DNA of 64,000 bases from an uncultured Sphingosinicella sp. (GTDB lineage Bacteria; Pseudomonadota; Alphaproteobacteria; Sphingomonadales; Sphingomonadaceae): positions 1-64,000 of the forward strand of contig NZ_CADCWD010000017.1 of the NCBI RefSeq assembly GCF_902806315.1, read 5' to 3'. The first letter of the stretch is position 1, and every line of letters begins with the position of its first letter. The notes beneath the pieces are model-generated. The model ran no database searches and was not told the DNA's origin. It saw only the letters and a program-made list of their open reading frames with translations. This document shows positions 30,134 to 39,119 of this stretch, piece after piece. The translations under genes and the position numbers were made by a program.

Positions 30134-31720
30134 TTGTCGGTGGATCAAGCGCTTCGCGAGGCCGCTTCCGTGTCCAAGGCCTGGCCGTACGAGGAAGCGC
30201 GCAAGCTGCTGAAGCGCTACCCGGACGGCCCGCCTAAGGGCGAGATCGTCTTCGAAACCGGCTACGGCCCGAGCGGGCTGCCGCATCTCGGCACCTTCCA
30301 GGAAGTCGCGCGCACTTTGATGGTCCGCCACGCGCTCGCCGAGATGGTGGATTGGCCGAGCCGCCTCATCGCCTTTTCTGACGACATGGACGGCATGCGC
30401 AAAGTGCCGCCCGGGGTGCCGCACCAGGATATGATGCACGCGCATCTCGATCAGCCGCTCAGCCGCGTGCCCGACCCGTTCGGCTGCAACCACGACAGCT
30501 ACGCCGCCCATAACAACAATCTGCTTCGCCAATTTCTCGACCGCTTCGGCTTCGACTACGAGTTCCTCTCGTCCACCGACTGCTACAGGTCGGGACGTTT
30601 CGACGAGACGCTGAAGGCGGTGCTGCGCAATTACGGGGCCATCATGGACGTGATGCTGCCGACCTTGCGCGAGGAGCGGCGGCAGACCTATTCGCCCGTC
30701 CTCCCGATCAGCCCTGCGACCGGCAAGGTGCTGCAGGTCCCCATTGAAGTGGTGGACCCGGAGGCCGGCACGGTCCGCTATACGGACCCCGCCACGGGCG
30801 AGACCAAGGAACAATCGATCCTCTCCGGCGGCGCCAAGCTCCAGTGGAAAGTCGATTGGGCGGCGCGATGGGTCGCGCTCGGGGTCGACTATGAGATGTC
30901 CGGCAAGGATCATATCGACGGCGTGATTCAGTCGGGGAAGATCGCCCGCGTGCTGGGCGCCCGCCCGCCCGAAGGCTTCAATTACGAGCTCTTCCTCGAC
31001 GAAAATGGCGAGAAGATCTCCAAGACCAAGGGCAACGGCGTCACCATCGACGAGTGGCTGACCTACGCCCCTCCGGAATCGCTGAGCTTCTACATCTACC
31101 GCGAGCCCAAGAAGGCGAAGCAATTGAGCTTCGGCGTCATCCCCAAGGCTGTGGACGAATATCAGCAGTTTCTCGCCGCCTACCCCGGCCAGGCGTGGAA
31201 GGAGCGGCTCGGCAACCCCGTCCACCACATCCACGCCGGCAACGTGCCCCCGGCGCGGCTGCCGATCAGCTTCGCCCTCCTCCTCAATCTGGTCGGCGTT
31301 GCGCTCACCGAGGACAAGGACCTGCTCTGGTCCTACGTGAAGCGCTACGCCCCCGAAGCCTCGCCCGAGACCCATCCCGAGCTCGACGCCCTCATCGGGC
31401 ACGCGGCTGTGTATTTCCGCGACTTCGTCAAGAACTCGCTCAGCCGCCGCGCGCCCGACGAGAAGGAGGCCGCCGCCCTGCGCGACCTCGACGCCGAGCT
31501 GGCCAAGCTCCCTGCCGACGGGCGCGCCGAGGACATCCAGAACCTCGTCTTCGAAGTCGGCAAGGCGCACCAGTTCGAGAACCTGCGCGACTGGTTCAAG
31601 GCGCTCTACGAGACACTGCTCGGCACCTCGCAAGGCCCCCGCATGGGCAGCTTCATCGCTCTTTACGGCATCGACAACAGCCGCAAGCTCATCGCGGAGG
31701 CGCTCGCCTCGCCCGCTTAG
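30134..31720 (+). CDS. lysK: Lysine--tRNA ligase, class I
   Basis: VFETGYGPSGLPHLGTFQEVARTLMVRHAL (HIGH-like), GENGEKISKTKGNG-type KMSKS (DENGEKISKTKGNGVTIDEWL). Start (TTG 30134 or GTG 30140) uncertain. Confidence 0.95.
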   Translation: MSVDQALREAASVSKAWPYEEARKLLKRYPDGPPKGEIVFETGYGPSGLPHLGTFQEVARTLMVRHALAEMVDWPSRLIAFSDDMDGMRKVPPGVPHQDMMHAHLDQPLSRVPDPFGCNHDSYAAHNNNLLRQFLDRFGFDYEFLSSTDCYRSGRFDETLKAVLRNYGAIMDVMLPTLREERRQTYSPVLPISPATGKVLQVPIEVVDPEAGTVRYTDPATGETKEQSILSGGAKLQWKVDWAARWVALGVDYEMSGKDHIDGVIQSGKIARVLGARPPEGFNYELFLDENGEKISKTKGNGVTIDEWLTYAPPESLSFYIYREPKKAKQLSFGVIPKAVDEYQQFLAAYPGQAWKERLGNPVHHIHAGNVPPARLPISFALLLNLVGVALTEDKDLLWSYVKRYAPEASPETHPELDALIGHAAVYFRDFVKNSLSRRAPDEKEAAALRDLDAELAKLPADGRAEDIQNLVFEVGKAHQFENLRDWFKALYETLLGTSQGPRMGSFIALYGIDNSRKLIAEALASPA

Positions 31721-33564
31721 GCCCGCCGGCTCGCGATCCAGTCGTCGATCTTCTGCTCGAGCACCGGCAGCGGCAGCGCGCCGGTCATCAGCACCTGCTC
31801 GTGGAAGCCACGGATATCGAAGCGGTTGCCAAGCGCCTTTTCCGCGCGGTCGCGTAGCTCGAGAATCTTAAGCTGCCCGACCTTGTAGGCGAGCGCCTGG
31901 CCTGGAATGGCGATGTAGCGCTCGACCTCGGCGGTCGCGTCGGTGCGGCCCATCGAGCTGTTCTCGAGCATGTAGGCGATCGCGCGGTCGCGGGTCCAAC
32001 CCTTGGCGTGGATGCCGCTGTCGACCACCAGCCGCATCGCGCGCAGCATCTCGTCGTCGAGCCCGCCGTAGCGCTGGTACGGATCCGTCTCCATGCCGAG
32101 CTCGTCGTAGAGCGTCTCCGCGTAAAGCGCCCAGCCCTCGACGAACGCCGTGTTGCCGCCGAAGCGCATGAAGCTGGGCAGCGCCTCATTCTCCTGCGCG
32201 AGGCTGATCTGGAAATGGTGCCCCGGCGCGCCCTCGTGGAGGTAGAGCGTCTCCATGCCCGGCGTGGTCCGCGACGGCAGGTCGTAGGTGTTGAAGTAGA
32301 AGACGCCCGGACGCGATCCGTCCGGCGTGCCGCTATTGTAGGAGCCGCCCGCGTCCGTCTTTTCGCGATAGGCGGGCACCGGCCGGATCTCGAGCGTGGT
32401 CTTCGGCAGCGTCGAGAAGAGCTCGCCGATCCGCGCATCCACACGCTTGCCGATCGCGTAATATTCCTGCGTCATCCACTCCTTGGACTTCGGCTTGAAC
32501 TTCGGATCGGTGCGGATGTGCTCGAAGAATTGCGGCAGCGTGCCTTTAAAGCCGACCTTGTTCTTCACCGTCTCCATTTCGCCCTTGATGCGGGCGACTT
32601 CGCGCAGGCCTAGATTGTGGACCTCGTCGGCGCTCATCGGCAGCGTCGTGCGCTGCTCGATCAGGTAGCTGTAGAGCTCCGGCCCGCTCTTCATGTGGAC
32701 GAGCCCCACGCCTTCGCGGGCCGCGGGTAGATATTCGTTCTTCAAGAAATCGCGCAGCCGCACATAAGCCGGGCGGATCTCGTCGCGGATCACCGCCGCA
32801 TGGGCGGCGCGCAATCGCGTCTGGTCGGCGGCTGGGATTTCGGCGGGGAAGGTCTTCACCGGCCCGTAGAAGGTCGAGCCCTCCACCCCTTGCCCAAGCT
32901 GGGTGTCGAGCTGCTCGATGATGTTCCTGACGACCAGCTTGGGCTGCACCACGCCGCTGGCCATGCCCTCGCGGAAGCGCCCGATCGCCCGGTCGAGCAG
33001 GACCGGATATTGGCGGTGCCGCTTCAGGTTGTTCTCATAATCCTCGACCGTTTTGAACGGCGCCGCGCCCTGGCCGGACGCCACGTCGGGGTAGAAGGTG
33101 TGGAAACCGAAGAAATGGTCGATCGGCCGCACGGCGGTGAGCGCCAGCATCTGAGGCTGGAGCCCGCGCAGGTTCAGCTCATTGTCGCGCTTGAAAACGT
33201 CGTAGGCGATCCGGTCGGTGGCGGAGAGCGCGTTGCGGTCGATCGCGGCGAGGCGGCGCAGATCCTCTTCGGCCGCCGTCCGCTCGGCGGCATAATAAGC
33301 GTCGGTGACATTGTCGCCGAGCTCGCCCGCATAGCGCATGTCACCGCGGAACAATGCGCTCAGCGGATTGCGGCGAAGATTGGCCTCGTCGCTCTCCTTG
33401 AAAAGCGCGCGAAGCTGGGCCGCGGCATCGGCCGTGGCGGTTCCCGCCGGCTGAACCGTCGCTGCGGTCGAACTTGCGGCGACGGGCTCGGCATCCGTGC
33501 CGGCCGCGCAGCCGGGCAGGAGCATCGAAGCGGTGGCGGCGAGAAGCAGGGCTGTGGATTTCAT
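31717..33564 (-). CDS. DUF885 domain-containing (M32-like) lipoprotein
   Basis: Signal peptide with lipobox (LLPGCAAG); YLHEGAPGHHFQISLAQENEALPSFMRFGGNTAFVEGWALYAETLYDELGMETDPYQRYGGLDDEMLRAMRLVVDSGIHAKGWTRD. Confidence 0.93.
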   Translation of the reverse strand: MKSTALLLAATASMLLPGCAAGTDAEPVAASSTAATVQPAGTATADAAAQLRALFKESDEANLRRNPLSALFRGDMRYAGELGDNVTDAYYAAERTAAEEDLRRLAAIDRNALSATDRIAYDVFKRDNELNLRGLQPQMLALTAVRPIDHFFGFHTFYPDVASGQGAAPFKTVEDYENNLKRHRQYPVLLDRAIGRFREGMASGVVQPKLVVRNIIEQLDTQLGQGVEGSTFYGPVKTFPAEIPAADQTRLRAAHAAVIRDEIRPAYVRLRDFLKNEYLPAAREGVGLVHMKSGPELYSYLIEQRTTLPMSADEVHNLGLREVARIKGEMETVKNKVGFKGTLPQFFEHIRTDPKFKPKSKEWMTQEYYAIGKRVDARIGELFSTLPKTTLEIRPVPAYREKTDAGGSYNSGTPDGSRPGVFYFNTYDLPSRTTPGMETLYLHEGAPGHHFQISLAQENEALPSFMRFGGNTAFVEGWALYAETLYDELGMETDPYQRYGGLDDEMLRAMRLVVDSGIHAKGWTRDRAIAYMLENSSMGRTDATAEVERYIAIPGQALAYKVGQLKILELRDRAEKALGNRFDIRGFHEQVLMTGALPLPVLEQKIDDWIASRRA

Positions 33565-33696
33565 GTCGTGGTTCTAGGTGTGAGGCTCATTGCGGGCAAG
33601 CGGCCGGACAAAGAAACGGCCCGAAGCGCGAAGCTCCGGGCCGCTCTTGTGCAACATTCGGATCGACGTGCCACCGGCACGTCCATCGCCGAATGT

Positions 33697-34206
33697 TTAC
33701 CAGTACAAGTTGCGGATCACGTCGACGACCCGGCCGCGGCGGACGTCCACCAGCAGCACGTCGTCATAATGGCGGATCCAGCGCAGCCCGGAGTGGGCGG
33801 CGGGGAGCCGGTAACGATAGGGATCCGCAATGTAGTAACGCGGGGTGTAATAGTTCACGCCGATGCTGAAGCCGGGCTGGAAGCTCCGGTAACGGAACGG
33901 CGCCCGCCAATGACCGCGCGAATAAAGCGCACGGTTCTGGGTGCGGTAGCCGCGCCAGTCGTTGCGACGCCACTGGCGCCGGTCGGCCCGGTCCTCGCGC
34001 AGCTCGCGCCGAGCTTCGCGAACGTCGCGACGCTCCTCGCGAATGTCGCGACGGTCGCCGTAACGCTGCGCGTCGCGCAGCTCACGGCGTTCTTCACGCA
34101 GGTCCTGCCGGTCGCGGCGAATTTCCGCACGCGACTGGGCATTGGCCGGGGCCGCGACGGGAAGCACCGAAGCAGCCATCAGGCCCATGATGATCAATTT
34201 ACGCAT
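33697..34206 (-). CDS. RcnB-like secreted protein with charged Arg/Glu/Asp-rich repeat region
   Basis: MRKLIIMGLMAASVLPVAAPANAQSRAEIRRDRQDLREERRELRD...FSIGVNYYTPRYYIADPYRYRLPAAHSGLRWIRHYDDVLLVDVRRGRVVDVIRNLYW. Confidence 0.78.
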   Translation of the reverse strand: MRKLIIMGLMAASVLPVAAPANAQSRAEIRRDRQDLREERRELRDAQRYGDRRDIREERRDVREARRELREDRADRRQWRRNDWRGYRTQNRALYSRGHWRAPFRYRSFQPGFSIGVNYYTPRYYIADPYRYRLPAAHSGLRWIRHYDDVLLVDVRRGRVVDVIRNLYW

Positions 34207-34323
34207 GATCAGCCTCTCATTTACACTCGGTCACGACTGCCGGACCTTCCGGAGCCCTGCCGACTGAGGCCGTTATGGAACGGTGCGGCTGAACCGGGTG
34301 AGAACGCGGTTAAAAGCTGGCGT

Positions 34324-34863
34324 TCAGGAAACCGGCGCCAAAAAACCGGCGCCTAATAGCAGCAGCAGCTTCACGTCCATCGCCGCGCCTTCGGCGCGCT
34401 TGCGCTCGATCAGCGCGGGCAGTTCGGCGAGCGGCACGCGGTGAACGACGATGTCCTCGCCGGCGACACCGCCGCCCTCCCCTACCTTCGTCAGCCCCTC
34501 GGCGCGGAGCAGGGTGAACCCTTCGGAAGACATGCCCGGCGACGCATGGAACCTGCCGAGGTTCACCACCCGCTTGGCGCGATAGCCGGTCTCTTCCTCC
34601 AGCTCGCGGATGGCCGCGCTGGCGACCTCCTCGCCCGCTTCCTCGTCGCCGACCAAGCCGGCCGGCAGCTCCAGGCACTGGCAGCCGATCGGCACTCGAT
34701 ATTGCTCGACCAGGATGACGTGGCCCTTGTCCACCGCCAGGATCACGGCGGCCGTGACGCCGCGGGTTCGGCCGACGAACTCCCAGGTGCCGAGCTTCTT
34801 CACGAGGATGTATTTGCCCTGCCAAACGATCTCCGGCTCACCCTGCGGCCGCGCTTTGCTCAT
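34324..34863 (-). CDS. NUDIX hydrolase (ADP-ribose pyrophosphatase-like)
   Basis: ELPAGLVGDEEAGEEVASAAIRELEEETGYRAKRVVNLGRFHASPGMSSEGFTLL (Nudix box). Confidence 0.93.
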   Translation of the reverse strand: MSKARPQGEPEIVWQGKYILVKKLGTWEFVGRTRGVTAAVILAVDKGHVILVEQYRVPIGCQCLELPAGLVGDEEAGEEVASAAIRELEEETGYRAKRVVNLGRFHASPGMSSEGFTLLRAEGLTKVGEGGGVAGEDIVVHRVPLAELPALIERKRAEGAAMDVKLLLLLGAGFLAPVS

Positions 34864-35534
34864 AAGTGAATCAGCCTGTCGGGAAGTTCGTTGGCGTCGC
34901 TCTGGCTTCTGGGAAAATGCTCGGCAAGGAGCGCGCCGATGCGGCCCACCGCCTTTGCCATTCCCGATCCCGGCCGCCCCGCTTTCACTTCTTCGATGAG
35001 GTCGGCCATCGCGTCTCCCCAGACCTCGGGCGCCACCTTGCCGACGATCGCCTCGTCCGCCACGATCTCCGCCCGGCGCTCGCGCAGCGAGAGGTAGAGA
35101 AGCACGCCCGTCCGCCCGATCGTTCGCCGTTCCGCGCCGACCCTGAACAATTCGATCGCGCGTCGGCGGACCCGGCGTGACTTGGTCGATCCAGGCGTCA
35201 GCGCCATGCGCAGCGGCATGTAGGCGAGCGCATAGCGCACGATGAGGAAGATCGCCGCCAGCGCGGCGAACAGCAACGCCATCAGCAGCCCGCGCGTCGC
35301 GGTCTCGTTCCAGCCGAGGAACAGGGCCATGGCGCGGTCTACGGTGGACTGAGGAAGCGCGGCCACCAGCGGCGGCACGAGCAGCATCGCCAGCACCGCA
35401 TAGTGCAGCCCGACATCGTGGTAGCTGTCTGACTTCTCAGCGACGATGGTGACGATCTCGCCGTTCGAACTCCTCTCGGCCTGCGTCACCGCCGCCGTGA
35501 CCAGTGCATGATCGTCGGAAGAGAATTTCACCAT
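34860..35534 (-). CDS. TPM-domain membrane protein
   Basis: ITVAVTQAERSSNGEIVTIVAEKSDSYHDVGLHYAVLAMLLVPPLVAALPQ...RIGALLAEHFPRSQSDANELPDRLIHL; operonic with the YgcG/LemA-like genes. Confidence 0.82.
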   Translation of the reverse strand: MVKFSSDDHALVTAAVTQAERSSNGEIVTIVAEKSDSYHDVGLHYAVLAMLLVPPLVAALPQSTVDRAMALFLGWNETATRGLLMALLFAALAAIFLIVRYALAYMPLRMALTPGSTKSRRVRRRAIELFRVGAERRTIGRTGVLLYLSLRERRAEIVADEAIVGKVAPEVWGDAMADLIEEVKAGRPGSGMAKAVGRIGALLAEHFPRSQSDANELPDRLIHL

Positions 35535-36352
35535 CCGCCCGACGCTCCGCCACCGCCAAAGGAACCGCCGCCGCCGGAGAAGCCGCCAAAGCCTCCTCCC
35601 CCACCACCGCCGCCAAAACCGCCGAAGCCGCCGCCACCTCCGCCGCCAAAGCCAGGACCCCAGATGACGACCGGGAAACCGTCGCCGCGCCGATACCGGC
35701 GCCCGCGCCTGCCGCCGCGAAGCATCGGCAGCACGACGACGAGAATGACGAGGCCCCAGAAAAACAACGGGAAGATAGAGCCGCCCCCGCCACCGCCGCC
35801 GGCAGAGCCCTGCTGTCGTTGCGCCTGTGCCTGCTGCGCCTCCAGGATCTTGCGCTCGGCCTGTTCGGGCGGCGCCTGAAGCTGTGCGATGAGCGCGTCC
35901 GCGCCCGCATTGATCCCGCCGGGAAAATCGCCCGCCTTGAAGCGCGGCGTGATCTGTTCGCGGATGATCTGACCCGCCAGTGCGTCGGTGACGATCGGCT
36001 CCAGCCCGTAACCGACTTCTACCCGCACCCGCCGTTCATTGGGCGCGACGATCAGGATGATCCCGTTATTCGCTTCCTTCTGCCCGAGCCCCCACGCGCG
36101 GCCCAACCGGTAGCCATAATCCTCGATGGGATAACCCTGGAGGTCCGCGATCGTGGCGACCACCAATTGGCGGCTGCTGGCTTGCTCCAACGCCTGGAGC
36201 TTGGAGGTGAGAGCAGCCTCCTCGGCAGGCTGAAGCAGGTTGGCAGTGTCGACGACCCGGCCCGTGAGCGGCGGGAATTGCTGCGCATGGGCGATGCCGC
36301 CGAGCAACCAGAGCAGGACAAGGAAGCGGAACAGCGCCACAGCGGCGGCCAA
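35528..36352 (-). CDS. TPM-domain (YgcG-like) protein with Gly-rich C-terminus
   Basis: QFPPLTGRVVDTANLLQPAEEAALTSKLQALEQASSRQLVVATIADLQGYPIEDYGYRLGRAWGLGQKEANNGIILIVAPNERRVRVEVGYGLE...; Gly-rich tail. Start uncertain. Confidence 0.9.
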   Translation of the reverse strand: MAAAVALFRFLVLLWLLGGIAHAQQFPPLTGRVVDTANLLQPAEEAALTSKLQALEQASSRQLVVATIADLQGYPIEDYGYRLGRAWGLGQKEANNGIILIVAPNERRVRVEVGYGLEPIVTDALAGQIIREQITPRFKAGDFPGGINAGADALIAQLQAPPEQAERKILEAQQAQAQRQQGSAGGGGGGGSIFPLFFWGLVILVVVLPMLRGGRRGRRYRRGDGFPVVIWGPGFGGGGGGGFGGFGGGGGGGGFGGFSGGGGSFGGGGASGGW

Positions 36353-36359
36353 TCCGCGC

Positions 36360-36965
36360 TTACTGGCCGTTGCCGAAATCGACCTTCGGGGCTTCCTCCG
36401 CTCCGGCCGTGGTCGCCTGATAGGGGACGAGCGGCTGCGAGCCATAAATGACGCGGGCGCCGATCACGTTGGGAAAGGTGCGGATCGTCGTGTTGTACCT
36501 GCGAACGGCATCATTATAGTCGCGGATGTCGATGTTGATGCGGTTCTCCGTGCCTTCGAGCTGCGTCATCAAGGTCGCGAAATTCTGCTGGCTCTGGAGC
36601 TGAGGATAGGCCTCTTGGAGCCGCTGAAGGGGGATGATGGCGGCCGCAAGACGGCTCTGAGCCTCGGAGAAGCGCTGCATGGCTTGCGGGTCGCTGAGCT
36701 GCTCTGGAGTGACGGTGATGCGAGTTGCGCTCGCACGCGCCTCGGTGACGCCGGTGAGGATCCGTTCTTCCGAAGCGGCGGCGCCGCGCACCGTCGACAC
36801 CAGGTTCGGGATGAGGTTGGCGCGGCGCTGGAACGCGGCTTGGACGTTGGCCCATTGCGCCTTGGCCTCTTCCTCCGCGGTCGGGATGGTGTTCACGCCG
36901 CAGCCGGAGAGCGACAGCAGTGCGGCGGGCGCAAGCAAGGCTGCGTGAAAGCGCTTGGCGGTCAT
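36360..36965 (-). CDS. LemA family lipoprotein
   Basis: SLSGCGVNTIPTAEEEAKAQWANVQAAFQRRANLIPNLVSTVRGAAASEERILTGVTEARASA...LQRLQEAYPQLQSQQNFATLMTQLEGTENRI. Confidence 0.95.
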   Translation of the reverse strand: MTAKRFHAALLAPAALLSLSGCGVNTIPTAEEEAKAQWANVQAAFQRRANLIPNLVSTVRGAAASEERILTGVTEARASATRITVTPEQLSDPQAMQRFSEAQSRLAAAIIPLQRLQEAYPQLQSQQNFATLMTQLEGTENRINIDIRDYNDAVRRYNTTIRTFPNVIGARVIYGSQPLVPYQATTAGAEEAPKVDFGNGQ

Positions 36966-37093
36966 GTGAGATCCCTCCGTTTCGAACGGCCGAAAGCTAG
37001 GCCGTTCGGTGCGCATCCGCAACGGCTACGCTGCGAGCCCGGTTCCAGGCGAGAAGCGGTCCAAAGACTGTAAAATCCGCCGACACAAAGGAA

Positions 37094-37125
37094 AGCGGAT
37101 GCCGGGCTGGGCCGCGGCATCCGCT
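37094..37125 (-). terminator. Probable rho-independent terminator of the PEP-CTERM-like gene
   Basis: Minus strand AGCGGATGCCG...CGGCATCCGCT perfect 11-bp stem followed by TTCCTTT. Confidence 0.65.
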
Positions 37126-37170
37126 CCTTCGGTGTGCAGGAGGCCAGCGGACGAGCCGGCCCCCAGATGC

Positions 37171-37980
37171 TTAGGCGCTCTTCTTGCGGCGGAAGCCGAT
37201 CAGGCCGGCGGCTGCGATCGCGAAGAGGCCGAGACCCGCGGGCGCCGGAACGGGCGTGCCGCCGGTGCTGCCGCCGCTGCTCGAACGGCCGAGATTGACG
37301 GCCGAGAAGCTCTCGGGGCCAGCCTGGGCGGCCGAGATGGTCGATTCCAGCGCAATGCGGATGTCGCTGAAGTTCGGCAGGCTGAACACGGTCGAGTTGA
37401 GGCGGATCTGCTGCTCGGCGTCGACGACGAACACGTTGCCGGCGCGTCCGTTGCCGGTCTCGGTGGTCGCGAAATATTGCTGACCGTCGATCGCGTCGAT
37501 CAGGCGGCCGTTGCTGTCGTAGAATTTCAGCGTCACGTCGTTGACGTTCACGTCGTTCTTGGCGGCGCCGCCCGGCTCGATCGCGTTGAACAGCAGGCCG
37601 ATGTCGCTTGCGTCCTGGAAGCCCAGCTCACCGAGCGTCGGAATGCCGAACTTCTGGTTGTCCGCCTGCGGGTTCACCTCGTCGCCGCCGGTGTTGGTGA
37701 CGCCGTTGCCCATGAACACACGAGCGTCGCTGATGCAGGCGCTGGAGCCGATCGAGATCGAGCCGCCGGAACCCGCGGCAACGCAGCCGGATTCGACATC
37801 GTCGCCCTTGCCACGCTCCTGAAGCGTCAGCAGGCGCGGCGCATTGCCGAAGCCCTGGGCGGTGATGTCGATCGTGGAATCAAAGATGAGGCTGGCCGAA
37901 GCCGCCTGTGGGGTGGCGAACAGAGCCGCTGCGGTTGCCGCCGCGGCCATGAGCTTGATCGTCTTCTTCTGCACACCGAA
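37171..37980 (-). CDS. Secreted protein with PEP-CTERM-like C-terminal anchor
   Basis: Signal peptide; C-terminus GGTPVPAPAGLGLFAIAAAGLIGFRRKKSA (Pro-Ala motif, hydrophobic helix, Arg/Lys cluster). MFGVQKKTIKLMAAAATAAAL start chosen. Confidence 0.8.
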   Translation of the reverse strand, partial: FGVQKKTIKLMAAAATAAALFATPQAASASLIFDSTIDITAQGFGNAPRLLTLQERGKGDDVESGCVAAGSGGSISIGSSACISDARVFMGNGVTNTGGDEVNPQADNQKFGIPTLGELGFQDASDIGLLFNAIEPGGAAKNDVNVNDVTLKFYDSNGRLIDAIDGQQYFATTETGNGRAGNVFVVDAEQQIRLNSTVFSLPNFSDIRIALESTISAAQAGPESFSAVNLGRSSSGGSTGGTPVPAPAGLGLFAIAAAGLIGFRRKKSA

Positions 37981-38179
37981 CATAGGTAACTCTCCCACTG
38001 TTTCGTCGCCGGAGCCTTGGCCCGGCCGTCCGGCAGTATCGAAGCAACGCCCGTGCCAGTGGGCGGGAAGCTGCGGATTCCCGCCGGTGACAATGGTAAA
38101 CGGCGGCAGCGGCGGAAACGCTCTTGTAAGGTTACCCGACAGTTAATTTCTGGCGGGATTTCTGCGCCGTCTCAGCGGT

Positions 38180-38208
38180 TTGAAACCTGGCGCCCGATGC
38201 CCTATATA
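38180..38208 (+). promoter_or_regulatory. Sigma70-type promoter of tmRNA
   Basis: TTGAAA (38180-38185), 17-nt spacer, TATATA (38203-38208), directly upstream of the tmRNA acceptor piece. Confidence 0.7.
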
Positions 38209-38213
38209 GGTCG

Positions 38214-38480
38214 TCGCCGGGCTTGCCCGGATATGGCGATAAAGAGCGGCGTAGACTAGGCGCAGCGGACCCGGGGGCGGTACCCGGCGGCTCCACCAAA
38301 ATTGGCTGAAAGGCCGATCCTGATGGGGCCGAACTAGGATCGACGTGTGTTGAAAGGCGTTGTTTTTCGCTCGGAATGGGACCACCGCGACGGCCCATAT
38401 ATAAGTGCCAACGATAACGAGGCTCTTGCAATTGCTGCGTAACCCGGACCTCACGGTTTAGGTTATATCAGACAAAAGCG
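38214..38480 (+). ncRNA. ssrA: Circularly permuted two-piece tmRNA (alphaproteobacterial type); 3' boundary approximate
   Basis: Acceptor piece ends CGGCTCCACCA (CCA at 38296-38298). Coding piece begins at 38325 GGGGCCGAACTAGGATCGACGTGTG; GGGGCCG pairs with CGGCTCC as a 7-bp acceptor stem. Tag ORF 38407-38442 GCC AAC GAT AAC GAG GCT CTT GCA ATT GCT GCG TAA = ANDNEALAIAA*. Confidence 0.93.
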
Positions 38481-38494
38481 CGGTTCGAACCCCA

Positions 38495-38594
38495 CCGGGC
38501 AACAGAAGGGGAATTCAGCGGTACGGGGAGCACCGGGCAACAGAAGCTCCCCACCTCAGACAACACCAGGCCGGGCAATAGAAGCTCCCCACTT
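38495..38594. repeat. Short direct repeat with 38-nt spacing, three copies
   Basis: CCGGGCAACAGAAG at 38495, CCGGGCAACAGAAGCTCCCCAC at 38533, CCGGGCAATAGAAGCTCCCCAC at 38571. Confidence 0.75.
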
Positions 38595-38671
38595 GCCGCT
38601 GCCGGCCCGTCCCCGTAATGGACCGGCTCCATTCAGGCGGCGATACCCGCCGATTCTAAGGAGAGTGGGCT

Positions 38672-38950
38672 ATGAAGTTCATCATCAAGGCAGCCGCGAT
38701 CGCGGCCTTCGCGACCCTGACCGCTTGCGGCGGCGGTGGCAGCGGCGGCGATGCCGCGGCCAACCAGGAGCAGGCCTCCGACAACATGTCGGACGCGCTC
38801 GCCAACCAGTCCGAGAATGTCAGCGAGATGGCCGACAATGCCAGCGGCGCCACCGCCGATACGCTCGAGAACCAGGCGGCAGCCCTGGAGAACCAGTCCG
38901 AAGCGGCCGACGAGTCGAACGAGACCAACACCGTCGACGAAGCGCAGTAA
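38672..38950 (+). CDS. Small Asn/Gln/Ala-rich lipoprotein (copy 1)
   Basis: MKFIIKAAAIAAFATLTACGGGGSGG lipobox then heptad-like DALANQSENVSEMADNASGATADTLENQAAALENQSEAADES; own terminator downstream. Confidence 0.82.
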   Translation: MKFIIKAAAIAAFATLTACGGGGSGGDAAANQEQASDNMSDALANQSENVSEMADNASGATADTLENQAAALENQSEAADESNETNTVDEAQ

Positions 38951-38968
38951 TCCTGCAGGCTCGAAGAA

Positions 38969-39002
38969 GGGCGCCTGCACACGACGTGCCGGCGCCCTTT
39001 TT
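38969..39002 (+). terminator. Rho-independent terminator
   Basis: GGGCGCC (38969-38975) ... GGCGCCC (38991-38997) followed by TTTTT. Confidence 0.85.
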
Positions 39003-39119
39003 CATGTTCGCCACCGCCTTCAGTTCGCCTCCGACACGAACTTGCCGCGTGCCCGCACCTGGCTTATGCAGCGGGGCCGCTAATTTGAGTTAGCGCGCCA
39101 ACAACCAGGGGACAGATTC

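Noticed and set aside
30101-31633. 510-aa minus-strand ORF
   Set aside because: Antisense to class I lysyl-tRNA synthetase.
32800-34356. 518-aa plus-strand ORF
   Set aside because: Antisense to the DUF885 and RcnB-like genes.
35508-35879. Proline-rich ORF (PPPPPPPKPPKPPPPPPP)
   Set aside because: Antisense of the Gly-rich tail of the YgcG-like protein.
38143-38454. 103-aa minus-strand ORF and overlapping 38132..38431
   Set aside because: Lie over the tmRNA gene, so not coding.
38482-38500. GGTTCGAACCCC as a tRNA T-arm
   Set aside because: Flanking bases do not form a 5-bp T stem or cloverleaf on either strand; treated as a palindrome near the tmRNA 3' flank.
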